From the NCBI RefSeq assembly GCF_914767665.1, contig NC_059508.1, positions 9,936,001 to 10,000,000 on the forward strand: a stretch of 64,000 bases of DNA. The letters are read 5' to 3'. Each line of letters begins with the position of its first letter. The stretch's first letter is position 1. Below the pieces are notes generated by a model, which saw only the letters and a program-made list of their open reading frames with translations, was not told where the DNA came from and ran no database searches. The position numbers and the translations under genes were made by a program. Shown one piece after another: positions 37,347 to 52,300 of the stretch. This DNA comes from Harmonia axyridis (Eukaryota; Arthropoda; Insecta; Coleoptera; Coccinellidae).

Positions 37347-40300
37347 TCAGTATTGCGAATTTGGCGAATGTTGAGGACCTTGGCTAGATCCAGCTTGACT
37401 TGGAGGCGACTGTCTCACTTCTGACCCTATAACATTTCTGGTCATGTAATTCGGAATATTTTGAACTACCTGTTGAGCTTTTCCGGGAAAATTTGACGAT
37501 GACCCAGGATTATGATAATTGCCAGCATTCTGACTCCTCCCAGCAGTTCCATAATTCCAATTGTAACAGTTCTCTTCGTTCTGACTCGATTGGGCTCTGC
37601 GTTGCTGTGATGGCACTACACCGTACATAGACTCTGGTCGGTTACTTCTACAGGGCTTTGGATTATCTTCGTATTTCGCAGTCTGTTCATATTTCGTATT
37701 CTGTTCGTATTTCGTATTCTGTTCGTATTTCGCACTTCCTTCATACTTGGTCGCTTCGTTGTCTCTCCTGTACATAATCCTTTCGGTTGTGGAATAATTA
37801 TCCGATCTCGAAGTACCAGAGGGTGGTCCTCTAACGCCATAAAGACCTTCGCTGTGCTGTTGCATTTGGTTTTGATTATTCTGATTGTGAACGTTAGTTT
37901 GGTTCAGTCTCATAGGATACAGAGATTGTGCTGGAACTAAAGGACCAGGTTTAGGTATAACATCCCTGTTTATAGCAGTGTTGGATTTCGCATAAACAGA
38001 CTGGGATCTATTTAGATTAGCCCTGGTAAGCGGAGGTGATTTGCAACATAAAGACTTAGTTCCTCCATAGAGTGACTCTACTCTTTCGAGTTGTTTTGAA
38101 GGTCCAGAATACAAACCTACGGATGCTAAACTAGCACAATAACCAGGATGGCCACCACCACCAGTGCCAATTCCTCTGTAGTTGTTATACGTAGACCCAT
38201 GAAATTTTGGCACAGTTGGCTTATCCAGATCGTCGTAGCCATCTTCGTCAGACCTCATACTAGAAGATTCTTCATCTTGGGCGTCGTTGTGGTGCTTCCT
38301 TTGCCTGTGAGGGTTGAAGATATATTCGTAAGTGACGCCAGCGGCTATTCCACCAATAACAGGGCCCATCCAGTATATCCAGTGGCTGTCCCAACGGTTC
38401 AGAACGAACGATGGCCCCAAGGATCTTGCAGGATTGAGATATGGCATCTGAAACGGACGTTCAAAGTTAGATTTGGTCGAGGGGTTTGAAATTAGACAGA
38501 AAACTCACCGAAACAAAACTACATGCCGAATAAGTAGCTCCAATAGTCAGAGCTGAACTACTCATCCATTTTCTGTAAGTTTCCATGGACACAAAATAGG
38601 AGAAAACTACTATGAATGTGAGGATCAATTCGACTCCGAATCTTTCCCATGGTGCCACACTTGAAGAATGATTAACTGTGGCTGAAAGGTTGGCTTGGTA
38701 TCCAGGGACGGTAACACTGTAAAGAAAAATGTTTTGATTACACTTCGGTAAGGTAACTCTATCAAATATAATGATAATTCATAGTATTCATAGTAACACG
38801 TGATAAAAAATATCGAGTCTGCAAAATAACGGATGTTTATTCTATAAAAATCTTGATTCATCAAAAATACGACGAATTCTCAAGATTTTTATCGAAATCA
38901 TATCAAACGAAATAGCTGCGTAATATATATTTTCAAGTATTTTTTTCACTTGATCCTTACTTGGTGACTTGGTGGAAATCCGTTCTATTGATGAAATAGT
39001 TGAAATTATTGTCAACTATGTAATAAGGTTTGAGATGATAAATGACAATATTTCAACTATATAGCCATAAACCCAAAATATAAACATTCAACCCAAATTA
39101 AATAAAAAAAATGTTCTCCTGTCTGAGATACAGTCTAGGTTCTGTAGACCCTACTTAATTTTGCCATAGAAACGTTTTTAGCTATCACCAGAGGCGTACG
39201 ACGAGGGAAAATGATCTTGCCGAAATTCTAAGCCACTGGTGGAATCGAAATTTTACCATTATTTTTGTAAATAAAATCACCATTTCTGGAGATTTGCAAT
39301 TTCAGCAGTGGCGCAGAATTTGGGAGGGACCATAATTTAGTACGGCTTATATAGTACCTAAACATATGCATTTCTCAAAATATGCAGCTGAAATCGAGCA
39401 AGGATATTAAATTTCAACGTTTTTATCATATAACAAAAAATTATCAGTTCAACAAATCAACAAATTTTTTCTAGAGCAACATAACTTTTCGGTGGTAGCC
39501 AAATTTTTTGCATATACTTTTAGAAAAAAAAAACTAAAACAATTTTTTCGTCAGGATATCAAAATTAAAAAAAAATTGTTAGACTCTGGCATTAAAATGA
39601 CAACACCCCGTATCTCTGAAATCGTCTATGTACCTAATTACCCCTATTCTTTTGTTCATTCAGTTTAGGAAAAGCCTATATATAAGCAGTAACGAGATAC
39701 TTCAACAAAGAAATCTCATTTAATTTAGCTCAATTGAAGCAGTTGTCATCAATTTTATACAAGCAATATAAATTGAATCTTGAACTCTATAAGATGGAAT
39801 TACATACTGAATGTACGTAGGTACCTACAAAGGACAGAATTCATTGCTTTATATGTCTCGAAACAAAATCAGTTCGAAACATATTTGCACAACATTTTTC
39901 TGTGAATTAATTTGATTTTAATTACTCTATGAATCGAAATTAAATGCTTCTTAATTGAATGCGCTCTGGTCGTCTAATAAAAGGAATATTTTCGAAACAA
40001 ACTCTGCTATGCAAAAAGAAACGTGAATGTAAAGTTCGCAGAATATTTAATATTACTCGTATCAAAGAACGTTCTACCAATATGAAATTCCTATGTGTTT
40101 AGTTTCAATTTGATTTCGTTTAGCTTCAATTTGTCAGAGTTAGGTCTCAATTTCAAGTTGAAAAGGTATAGACAATAACAGCGATATATCGAAAGATGTA
40201 CTGTGAATTGTGAATTTTTATTTTTTCATCATAGTGTGTGTGACATTTTTTGATGAATTTAGTGTAATTTCAGTATGATCTTTTTTAATGAATGATAAAC

Positions 40301-43300
40301 AACAGTCATCAAGAGTACAGGGTGGGCAAATTTTGATGTTTTAGCACTACAACTTTTAAACAAGAGGAGATAGACAAAATCTGATACCCCATCTCGTTTT
40401 TTTTTTCAGAGAAACTAACAAGAGTAGTATGAATTTTTGGCCTCCTTCTTTTGTTTTCGACTTTTCGTGAAAATTGGAAAAATGGCGATATCCAAAAAAT
40501 TCATCTCTCCGCTAACACGGATGATAGAGCCCTGAAATTAAAACCAAATAACCAAACGATATTTTTGAAATCAGAAGAAATTAGGCTTCAAAAAATGCCA
40601 CAGAAATCTAGTGTTCCTAATTGAAAAACCATAACTTTGGTCCATAGCTTCGTAATTAAAAACCCTGTTGAAAAGACTAGCACCCACTGGATTGTACGTA
40701 AGTAATTGTCTTTATAATGTTTTAATTCCAGAGTTCTATCATCAGTATCAGCGGAGATATAACTTTTTTCGATATCGCCATTTTTCCAATTTTCGCTTAT
40801 AACTCGAGAACAAAAAAAGTGGCCAAAAATGAAAACTAGTCTTGTTAGTTTCTCAGAAAAATCTGTCTATCTCCTCTGGTTTAAAATTTGTAGTGCTAAA
40901 ACATCGAAATTCGCCCAGCCTGTACATTATACGAAGTGTAAATTTTCAATAAGTGAAAATATAATATATTTAGCGATAAAATATAAGAAAATCCTGGAGT
41001 TAGATGGTTCTATGCGTACGAATAGAAACTTTTTTTACGTCCCTTGACAGGCACCAGTTTACATTGAAAGAATACATAGATATCCTGCGTAAACTAAAGA
41101 AATTCAATATCAAGCACCTACACAAAATACAATACAATACGGGAAGGGAAGTTTCTTGTGCCCTCTTTATTAACAAAGAGGAGGATTTCTCTACCTGAGC
41201 ACATTGTCTGGCGAATATACGGCAGATCTCAATGTAATCATAGCAGCTGTCGTGCTATAGGAGATTTCATGCTTGTTTAGATCAACGAAGATCTAAAGCT
41301 TTATCCGGAATCGTCGATGTAAATTCGTTACTGGTCAGCCGGTAGACTTTTCAATTTCTTCTTGTGAATTCGTACAACTGCGTTTTCAATATTTGAACAC
41401 CAACTCAAATCCTTCGAAATGAAGGAGGAAATACTACTTATCGAACTCCTATCTGCTCTTATTGAAGTTCCTTGATAAACAGTCTCTTATCTGGGGGACG
41501 TTTCAGTAATATCTATATTCTCATATACCAAACCAAACCATGAGAGAAAGATATTATTTGAAAAAGCTGAGCTTTGATAAGATGCGTTATACGATATCTT
41601 TGGCTTGTCTTGACTTCGTGCATTTGTATGTTCTCAGATGAATTCAGAGATATGCTTCACCAGCAAAATTAGTTGTTTAGTCAGCATATTAAGCCACGAT
41701 AATTAATTGAATGAGTTGCAACGAATATAGCATGTAGGATGTTGGACATTCAGTAATTATCAGACGATTGTCAAGATCCCACTGAAAAATATAATCTTAA
41801 TGGAATAGATTATCAAGCAAAAATTCCAGATTTTTGGAAATAAGTTCTTTGGGGTCACGTGAAAGTTAAGAAATGAAATATACCAATGCTTCATAATTGA
41901 TTAAATACCGAGGACATACAGTTGCAAATGTACGAATTCGCCATGGAAATTTTCATGGAATGGCTATGGTGCTGCAACCGTAGCCATGGATACAATGAAA
42001 TTAACATCATATGATTTCTCTTAAAATACAGGATTAGAAGTTAGAACTATTTAGAGGGGCACTACAGGGATATCGAAAACCCTTAAAAAACAGGGTGGCT
42101 TAAATTACAAAAAAGTTGCGTTATTTAGGAATGAGTGTGATGGTGTGAACAGATCCAAAATATCTCCAATGGTTTCCGAGATATCTCGAAAAAACTAAAA
42201 ATCGAGATTTTCTTTTTTTCTGTATAACTGAATGGTTTTTTGAAATAACTTCACGAAATTTGGTTTGGAGCCAATATCCATTATGGACATTTCAATGTTT
42301 TCATTAGATTTTTCTGTTTTCCATTGTTTCAGAGACGCGATAGTCAAGTTTTTTTTTATAGACGCCATATTGGTTCTCCTTATGGGGCGATAAAGAAAAA
42401 AATTACGAATTCAACAATGTATCACACTCTACAAGAATATCGGGTCTAACTACGCAAATTTGAACTTTTTTTGTTAAGTAGTGGGCTGGTGCCAGAATTG
42501 TAAAATAACTTGTTTCTTCGTTCAGTTTTTATGTGAAATCATCACTTGAGTTTTGTTTGAATCCTCTTTGATAAGTAACGTGCTATCAATTTACATAATC
42601 ATGCTCATACCAACACTATCTACAGCGCAAAACTGGCAATGTCTGTAGAAATTGTTCTAAATAATTTGAAAAAATCAAGTGATAGTTTCACATAATAACT
42701 GTCAACAAAGTTATTTGACAATTCTGGCTCCAGCCGACTACTTACACTCTACAAAAATATCGAGTCTAGCTACACAAATTTGAACTCCTTTTTTGTTTTT
42801 TTGTTTAAGTAGTAGGTGGAGCCAGAACTTTGTTGACAGTTGTTATGTGAAACCATCACTCAAGTGGTGGTTTCGCATAACACCTGAACAAAGTAACAAG
42901 TTATTTGACAATTCGGGCACCAGCCTACTACTCAAACAAAAAAATATAAAGGAAATTCAAATTTGCGTAGCTAGACTCGATATATTTGTAGAGTGTGATA
43001 CATTGTTGGATTAGTAATTTTTTTTTTAATCACCCCATATAGAGGACGAATATGACGTTCATGAGAAAAAAATTTGACAATCGCGTTTCTGAAACAATGA
43101 AAAACAGAAAAAATTTGAAGACATCATTAGAATCTCTATATTGAATAATGGCAACAAACCAAATTTCGTGAAGTTATCTCCAAAAACAAATGAGTTATAC
43201 AGAAAAAAAGAAAATCTCGATTTTTAGTTTAGATATCTCGGGAACCATTGGAGATATTTTGGATCTGTTCATACCAACATACTCATCCCTAAATAACGCA

Positions 43301-46300
43301 ACTTTTTCATAATTCAAGCCACCTTGTATTTCTAAGGGTTTTCGATATCCCTAAAGCGCCCCTCTAAAAAGTTCTAACCCTGTATACTCGTTTTTTTAAT
43401 TCAAACTTAATCACTGACCTCTGGATAAAAAAAACGCACATAATTTCTCCAGATATTTCACGATGATGAAAAAAAAGACTTCATATGTTCAAGTAACAGA
43501 TCGTCGTTGAAGATGAGGCTGCAGATCATGGGAGAACATGTTTCAAAAACAACCCTCCCTCAAAAATCGTAACAAGTGTTTCAGTCGATTGATTTATGCA
43601 ACCTGGGTCGTATGAATAACAAAAAGTAAAAAATGTTCCGTATATTAAGTTCATGGGAAGCGTCGAACAATGGTGCCCCAGGAGGATCAGCGAACAAGTG
43701 CAGGGTAAGTTTATACTAGAGGGGTGGGTATGGTAACAATGATCACGCCGTTGTTTGCGAATTACACTATATTGTCACACTTCATCCGGACCATACTGTG
43801 GTTAAAAAGGGGTTACTTATGGTTGGAATTGTCGCCTTATGTTAGAGTACTATTTTTTTTCTAGCTCTGATAGCTCCTGACACCACAGTCTATTATTTCA
43901 ACTAGTTATGATATATACAAGTCTTTTTAGATCACATATTTTGACAGGAACTGATTACGAATCAGTTAGATTCTAGTTATTTTAATTTCTGTTCACAAAC
44001 TTCTTGTTATAGCATGCCTTATTTTGTGCCCATTTTCTCGCATACAACATGCCATTTTTTTGTTCCCATTTTTAAGTTTGCCTGTGCTAAATTTCACGCA
44101 GATCGCAACAAGTCCATTTTCAAGTCTATCTGTGCTAAAATTCTCGCAGATTATAACAATCCTTTTTTTCGTGCCCATTTTCATGTCTTTCTGAATTTAA
44201 ATTCCTCCCATGTTTTTGAAAAATGAATTTGACAAGAACTTATTACCAATCAGTTAGATGCTAGTTAATTATAATTCTGTTCACAAACTTGCTACAGCAC
44301 GCCTTATTTTATGCCCATTTTCTCGCATATCACAACATGCCATTTTTGGTGCCCATTTTCAAGTTTGCCTGTGCTAAATTTCACGCAGATTGCAACATGA
44401 CCTTTCTCAAGTCTGTCTGGGCTAAAATTCTGGCAGATCATAACATTCCTTTTTTTCGTGCCCTTTTTTTATGTCTTTTTGAATCTAAATTCCTTCCAGG
44501 TTTTTGAAAGATGAATTCGACAGGAAGTGATTACGTATCAGTTAGATTCTAGTTATTTTAATTTCTGTTCATGAACTTCTTGTTATAGCATGCCTTATTT
44601 TGTGCCCATTTTCTCGCATATTAGGTACAACATGCCATTTCTTGTGCCCATTTTCGAGTTTGCCTGTGCTAAATTTCTCGCAGATTACAACATGCCCTTT
44701 TTCAAGTCTGTCGGAACTAAAATTCTCGCAGATTACAACACTTCTTTTTTTCGTTCCCATTTTCATGTCTTTCTGAATCTGAATTCCTCCCAGATTACAG
44801 AATAACCTTTTTTTCGCTTGTTATAGACCGCAATGTCAGAGCTGCTTGAACAAAGGCAATTTCAGGCCTAGTGAAATAAGGACAGAAAGTCATTTTTTCT
44901 TTATTCTCGGATTCAAGTTATTCTACGAAAATTGACGAGTTCAAGACTGTTGGCGACTTGGAAAATTCTCCTTGTTATTTAGAGGATGCTGTGGAAGAAT
45001 TCTGAGAATTTAATTACTTAATTTCAATCTGGAAAAGCGGACAGAAAGGAATTCTCTAATTTACGCGCCAAATTGAAAAGGTATCTAATAAATATCACAA
45101 TAATATCTCTGGATGTTATATTAATGTTTAATAAGCTTCAAAGTTGGAAACAGTTGAAATGAATTAAATTTGTGTGAAGGCTATTTCAATGTACTATATC
45201 TGCGTATTTATTTCTTGTTGGTGTCATATTAAATGAGAATGAATAAATATTCCTTTCTTTCCAGACTTTTGGAAATATGTACAACTTACACTGAAAAAAA
45301 AATTGTATGTAAAATTTCGATATCTCATACGTTATATTTAACAGAAAATTTTAGTGATAATAAAGTTAATCGATAGTGTGGATTCAGCTATATAACATCA
45401 ACACTGGATATACAGAGTGTTCCTAAACTGGGGGTACAAAGAAAAATGATAGATTCCATAAATAATTCCAAGAAAAAAATCATATAAACATTCAAACGCT
45501 TTGTTTTCGAGATACAGGGTATTGTTCTACTTTATTGTGATGATTATACCAGTTTATCGAATTTTTATTAATCTTCTTTACATATTGGGTAAATAAGTTC
45601 CAAAACTCAAACATCACAGCTTACTAACTGGATCTTTATAATAATTTGGATTTTCCTGAGGAATTGTTTGAAATTTTTTTATCGATTATTTCAAACTACA
45701 GGTGGTCCTCAAAAAAAAAAAAATATATATCTGGAGGAAAGAAGCAGACACTGTTCCAAAAAAACGTTCACCCTGTAGATTCACATTCAAAATTAGCATA
45801 TCACACGATGAAATCTTCAAATGGAATATCTATCCCAAATTTAAGTTGAATATCTTGTAAAGGGAAGGCGCTATGAAAAAAACTCCAACACCCTGTTTCT
45901 TGAAAACAAAGCGTATCTGTCATTTCAGTTTGTACTTCCAATTTAGAAACGAATTGTATATTGAAAGGGAAAAACCGAAAATTCCATGCATACATTCATC
46001 TTTTTCATTTCCTCAATATGATTATTCCAAAAAAGTGGTAGAATGTTCTAAGTAAAACGCACTTCTATGTTTCATGACATGTCACTTCCACTTCGCGAGT
46101 TTGAGTAATAAAAAGTCATGAAAAAAATTAGATGAATGACGCCAAGCCCTCACATTTCAAGATGTTCGGTGTTGGTGTTGAGGATGGTGGTTCAACACAT
46201 GATGTTAGCGCCCCAAAGAGCATCTGCGCCATATTAAGCATCTCCAAAATCAAGAAAGCCAGGTGGTCGGAGTTTCTAACACACGTGTTCAAGATTGACT

Positions 46301-49300
46301 ACCTACTATGGGTCTATTTCGGTCGGATTCGTTTCCTATTCAAAATTATTGTTGCACTTCGTGGCAGGCCCATAAAATAAATTGAACATAATAAGTTTTA
46401 TGGCGGCTATCAACCACCTTGTAGAAAATCTTGACAAATACTTTAGAATTTCCTGGCCACAGGAGTAGTCACTACATTTGCACCTTCATTTTGAATAACC
46501 CGATTGAAAAGTTTGTTCAGGGCATGTCATTTGAGGAAATGGGCTCATTGACATTTCAAAAGTCTTTCGGATTGCAGTGTCTTTCGGACCACCTGTAGAG
46601 TGATCTCCAAATTTGCAGAAAAGTTGAAAACTTTTCGGGAATGCAATAACAAATCGTACAATTATGTTTTCAAGATATGATCTTTAGTTTAAACAATTAT
46701 AACCATGAAAATTTTCGAATAAAAGTGGCCTACGTCAAAAAGTACCATAGATAAATTATGACAAGTGGGGCATTTCGAAATCAGAATTTCATAGTGATCA
46801 TGATTAGTATGATATAAAAATTGAGGATTTCCATTTAGAAAAAACAGGGTGTTATCGTGTTTTACTACTTTCAGAGCAGCCTGTAGAGCCAAAAATAATG
46901 TGTGCTGTCGATTCCGTCAAAATTTTAATCATTCTCCCAGCCCAAAATTAACAAGAGTTATCGACCACCCCTTATATGAGTACTATTAGGCCAATTGAAA
47001 AGTCCCCGGTCTGACGCACAGATGGCGGTGCTAGTATGAATCCATTTGATTTTTAGTTAGTACCAACCTTCAAACGATACTTGTCTAAATTTGACATCAG
47101 TCCGACCATTAGTTTGTGAGATATTGCGTTGTGAATGTAGCTACGTTTGTTATTTGAAAAAAGATGGAAACACAAGAATTTCGTGTGTTGATAAAATATT
47201 GCTTTTTGAAGGGAAAAATACAGTTGAAGGAAAATCTTGGCTTGATGGAGAGTTTCCGGGGTCTGCACCGAAAAAATCAACCATCATTGGTTGGTATGCT
47301 AAGTTAAAACGTGGTGAAATGAGCACAGAAGACGGTGAACGCATTGGACGCCCAAAAGAGGTGGTCACCGACGAAAAAATCAAAAAATTTCACAAAATAA
47401 TTTTGAATAACTGTAAAATGAAGTTAATTGAGATAGCAGACATTATGTGAAGATATCATCTGAACGTGTACGTCATTTCATTCACGAATATTTGTACATG
47501 AGAAAGCTGTGTGTAAAATGGGTGCCGCGTGAGCTCACAATAGATCAAAAGCAACAACGTGTTAATGATTCTGAGCAGTGTTTGAAGCTGTATAAGTGCA
47601 ATAAACCTGAATTTTTGCGTCGATATGTAACAATGGATGACACATGGCTCCATCATTTTACTCCGGAGTCCAATCGACAGTTAGCTGAGAGGACTGCACA
47701 CGATGAACCGAATCCAAAGCGAGGAAAAACACAACAGTCATCTGGCAAGGTTATGGCAGCAGTATTCTGTAATGCGCAAGGTATAATATTCATTGATTAC
47801 CTCCAAAAGGGCCAGAACATCAACAACGATTATTATACAGCGTTATTGGATCGTTTAAAGGATTAAATCGTTAAAAAACGTCCCATTTGAAGAAAAAAAG
47901 GTGCTGTTTCATCGAGACAATGCGCCGTGTCACAAATCAATGAAAACAATGGCAAAATTGCATGAATTGGGCTTCGAATTGCTTCTACATCCACCGTATT
48001 CACCAGATCCGGCCCCCAGCGACTTTTTCCTGTTCTCAGGCCTCAAAAGAATGCTCGCTGGAAAGAAATTTAGCGCCAATGAAGAACTGAGGCCTATTTT
48101 GAAGCGAAAGACGAATTGTACTACAAAAATGGTATCGAAAAGTTGGAAGATCGCTATAATCGCTGTATCGCCCTCGAAGCAACTATGTTGAATAATAAAA
48201 TCGAATTTTGCGAAAAAAATGCATATTACTATGGTAGACTGGGACTTTTCAATTGGCCTGTTAAGATTTTTCAACCAAAATCGTACCATTTGAAACGTGA
48301 TGCAAATCTTTAATAATTTCAATTTCGATACTCAAGGTTATTAGTATTGATTTTATTATGCACAAAGAACTAGAGTATCAATTCCCAGAAGTATCATGCG
48401 AAAATTTTCCCGTGTCCAAATCAACATCCCCCCTTGAGATGCGGGTTGAAATGGCCAATTTTAAGCCGTGGGAAAGTTAATGACCTCTATTGGGGTTCGA
48501 TTAAGTTGATTTTACAATCACCGAGCTGATACTTAGTTTCCCATGTCCCTGATGTATTATTTACACTTAATCCCCTCGATTTAGATGTCGCGTGGACTGA
48601 TGAGCGCGATAAGGGATGAAAATACCCCCATTTGAGGTCACGTGCCGCTTTCGAAACAACGAACAGATATATTTTTTTTGAAACATCGAGGTAAGAAGGA
48701 AAAAATTTTTTTTGGTTGAGGGGGACTGTCCAGCCATTCGCTATTGGGTGGAAAATTAACTTTCTGAAGTGGCATTGGGACACAGTAACGACAGGTTCTC
48801 CTAACTCTCATATGCTCTAAACTTTTGAAAGAAACCAGTCAATATGTGTTTTTCACAGGAAAGTTTTGATTTCTTCGATTTTTTAAGAAGAAAACAAATT
48901 TTCAATCGTTGAGGGGAACTGTCCAACCATTCGCTTTTGAGTGAAAAATTAACAGCCTGAATTGGCGTTGGGGCACAGTAACAAAGCCTACATAGAACAC
49001 GACTAACTCTCATATGCTCTAAACTTCTGAGAGATAGTCCAGTCAATATGCGTTTTTCACAGGAAAGTTTTGTTTTCTTCGATTTCATATATTTTTCGGG
49101 ATGCCGAATCCGAATCTAAGGTTTTCCACCAAAATTTCGTAATGAAATATTGAAGAAATGGAAAAAATGTAAAAAATTTCATTTTTTTGGCGGTTTTTTG
49201 CATATAACTCGGAAAATAACAATTTTTTGTGAATGACCTTCCAATACAAAAACGAAGTATATAATATTTCCTACAAATTTCTTTCATTGAGTTTTTTTGC

Positions 49301-52300
49301 TCGATAAACCGTTCTGGCTCCAACAATAGTTGAAAATTGGCGTATTTTATCTGTCTGCAAAAATCCACTTTTTGATTTCAGTTTTGATTTCTTTGATTTA
49401 CATGTTCTCAGATTGCTGAATCCGAATCAGAGGTCTGCTACTAAAATTTCTTGACGAAACATTGAAAAATATGCAAAAAAAAGTAAAAAAAAAAGCGTTT
49501 TTGACGGTTTTTGCATATAACGCAGAAAATATTAATTTTTCGTGAATGACCTTTGTTTACAAAAACACTCGATAAGATTAATTTATTGCTAATGGCATAT
49601 CTTCTACTCAATATTTTCTCATTCTAATACAATCCAGATGGGTTCAAACTATAAAGCCATCATCATTTTAGAAAAAAGGATTTTCAGAATCACTTTTTGA
49701 TTTTTAGTTTATTTCTTTATATTGATTTCAGTGAATTTATTGAGGAAATAATACCGTCGCAGTATTTAATCGATAGAGAGTGCTTAAATTCAAATTTTTT
49801 CATGGAGAGCATTGCCGAAAAAATGATATTTTTCGAGTTAAATGCAAAAAATAACCAAAAAGTTAAGATTTCTAACATTTTTTCAATGTTTTGGTGGCAA
49901 ACCTCAGATTCTGTTCCCACCCCAAAAAAACATATAAAATCGAAAAAATCAAAGCTACCCCAAAACTTTGCCATGAGGGGCCCTTGTGAGCTAAGTGGAC
50001 TTGACTAAGATCACACAGAGGCCTAGAATGTGGGGATAAAAAACAAACACTTGAAAATAAATTAACGTTACATTTTGGCAAAAAAATTATTGTCTCCTGA
50101 TTTTTTCCCAAAGCTGATAGATTTCTAGTAAAAAGTATTTAATAATCATATTTTCAGTTTCATTGAGTAAATAAGTAGAGAAAAATTTCAGAAGTAGGAG
50201 CAGACGATTCCTTGACTGAAAAAGACTCCAAGTCCCATGAAACTTACAACCCTTTCTGAATTACAGCCCTATAAATTAATTCAAAATAATTTCATGGCAA
50301 TAACAGACCTTAGTTTTAAACAAAAAATCACCTTTTGAATTATTTATACCAAACACTTCTGAAATTTATGTAAAATCTTATAAGAATTGGCAAATTTTTT
50401 GGAAATATAAATGCTGCGCCTTGATAAATTGATTTGCAGCTTTTAAAATTTATGAATCGACCAAGATTTAGATATATTTATTTATTTATTCTTACCGCCA
50501 ATATTTTTTCAATTAATATCAAGAATTATTGATTCAAACTGAAATTCGAAGCAATGAGAAAAGCTTCATTACATCCAAACAGACTAGATATACTTTCGCT
50601 GTATAAACAAGGAAATCGTATAAATCTATTAAACAGTTAATTATACTTATCTAAAATCTTGATTGATATTGAAGGGTTTCATTTTAAATCGGATTTGAGT
50701 ACATAAATAAGTTATCTTCGTTCAAATGATGAAGTAAACAAACAATTCAAATAACCGTGGGAAAAAATACTTTTTCAAAATACTAAGAAGATTAAAATGC
50801 CATATCTCTCAAGTTCGTCGAAAAATGTTCAACCCGACACGACCGTTAAGTTCTTGCACATCCTGTACTGCTTGTGTTTTACGTTTTGGAGGTCAAGGGT
50901 ATGAATTGGAAAGTGCACATGGTGAATATTTTTAGGAAATCATTCATAAAACATCCGCAAAGAGCGACGTCTGAAACCCTAAATTGAAGACAATTTCAAC
51001 TTGTTGATGATACAGCTTGGCTTTCATCTGGTCCACATCTGCTGCTGATCTGTCTCGGGTATAATGACCCTCAGCTTCTACACATCAATTCGATCAAGAA
51101 TGCGTGTTTCGTCATAATATAACCGTCATATATATTTTGCGGTATCGTCCCGAGAATATTATTTAGGAATATTTCATCCCATAAAATTGATATGATTGCT
51201 CACGTGAATTTTAGATTCTATTTACTGATAGTAAATTTTCATCAAATGGGTTATTCTTAACGACATCCAGAATTCTTGAAAAATCAGCAGAAAATATCTC
51301 AAATTTTCAAAAAAACTGTTACCAAAAAGCAAAATTATCTACCAATAGATGTGGCACCACACTCCTCGTCCTTCTCCTTTGTAAAATAGGCCCTTCACAG
51401 TCAGTAATTGTCTCGTAAAACTTATTATCTTCCGAAAAGAATACCTTAATAACCATGCCAAATTTCATCAAAATCGGATGAGAATTGTAGAAGTTATGGC
51501 TGTTACAAGGATCTGAGGACACACAGACCGACAGACAACATTAAAAACAATGCTAGGACATTGAGGGGGAAAATTGTTGCCTATTCGGTATCAACGAAGC
51601 GAAAAATCAATTTTCCAATTGATTTTTATTTCGTTATCTTAATTTCTGTATTGCAAAATTCATAGATGGAGGGATGGATTTTTTTAAATAGTTTTTTAGT
51701 TTCTATAACCAACCAAAATCACCACTGGTTGTTAGGGACAAGACGAGTTAAGAAAATATGATGAGTCTTGGAACATTCCAACTTGTTGCGAGACATCAAA
51801 TGAAATCAGTTCTTGGTCCAGATTAGAATAACAATTTTGTTGGAGGAATGTATAAGAATGTAACAGCTGAACGAAAAGAGCAGGTGATACCAAACCTTCT
51901 TGACAGATGGTTGTAAATGATGTCTACCTTTGCCTGGCTACCATACCTCGAACGACCCAAGACAGTGGCGTAGGCAGGTAGTCCTCAATTTAGTAACAGG
52001 TTTGCCAATTAGTGAGGGGACATTCTTCTCGGGCAATTTTCAGTTTTTGCGAAATATTCAGAAAAGATTCAATGTAGAAACAACGGTTTGGTCTCCGTTG
52101 AAATAATTTTCGATAAATTCATTTACGTTCATATTCCATATATTGAATAAAAATTACTGTTGTTATTGAAATTTCCACCTGTTGTCATTGAAAAAAAATT
52201 TCACAATTGAGAAAGACCTATAAGTTATCTTGAGTCATAAGAAAATTGTTTAGTAGATATGAATTTCTATCGTACTAGAATCTACTTTTTAAAAGGACGA

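Noticed and set aside
43993..44805. Several 60-70 codon open frames with similar proteins
   Set aside because: They are translations of the 288-bp tandem repeat on both strands, not genes.
46132..46380. 82-codon open frame starting MNDAKPSHFKMFGVG
   Set aside because: No recognisable domain; lies among transposon fragments in the big brain intron.
48596..48650. Hammerhead-ribozyme-like core (CTGATGAG ... GATGAAAA ... GGTC)
   Set aside because: The conserved strings are present, but I could not pair stem I, II or III around them, so it is most likely chance.
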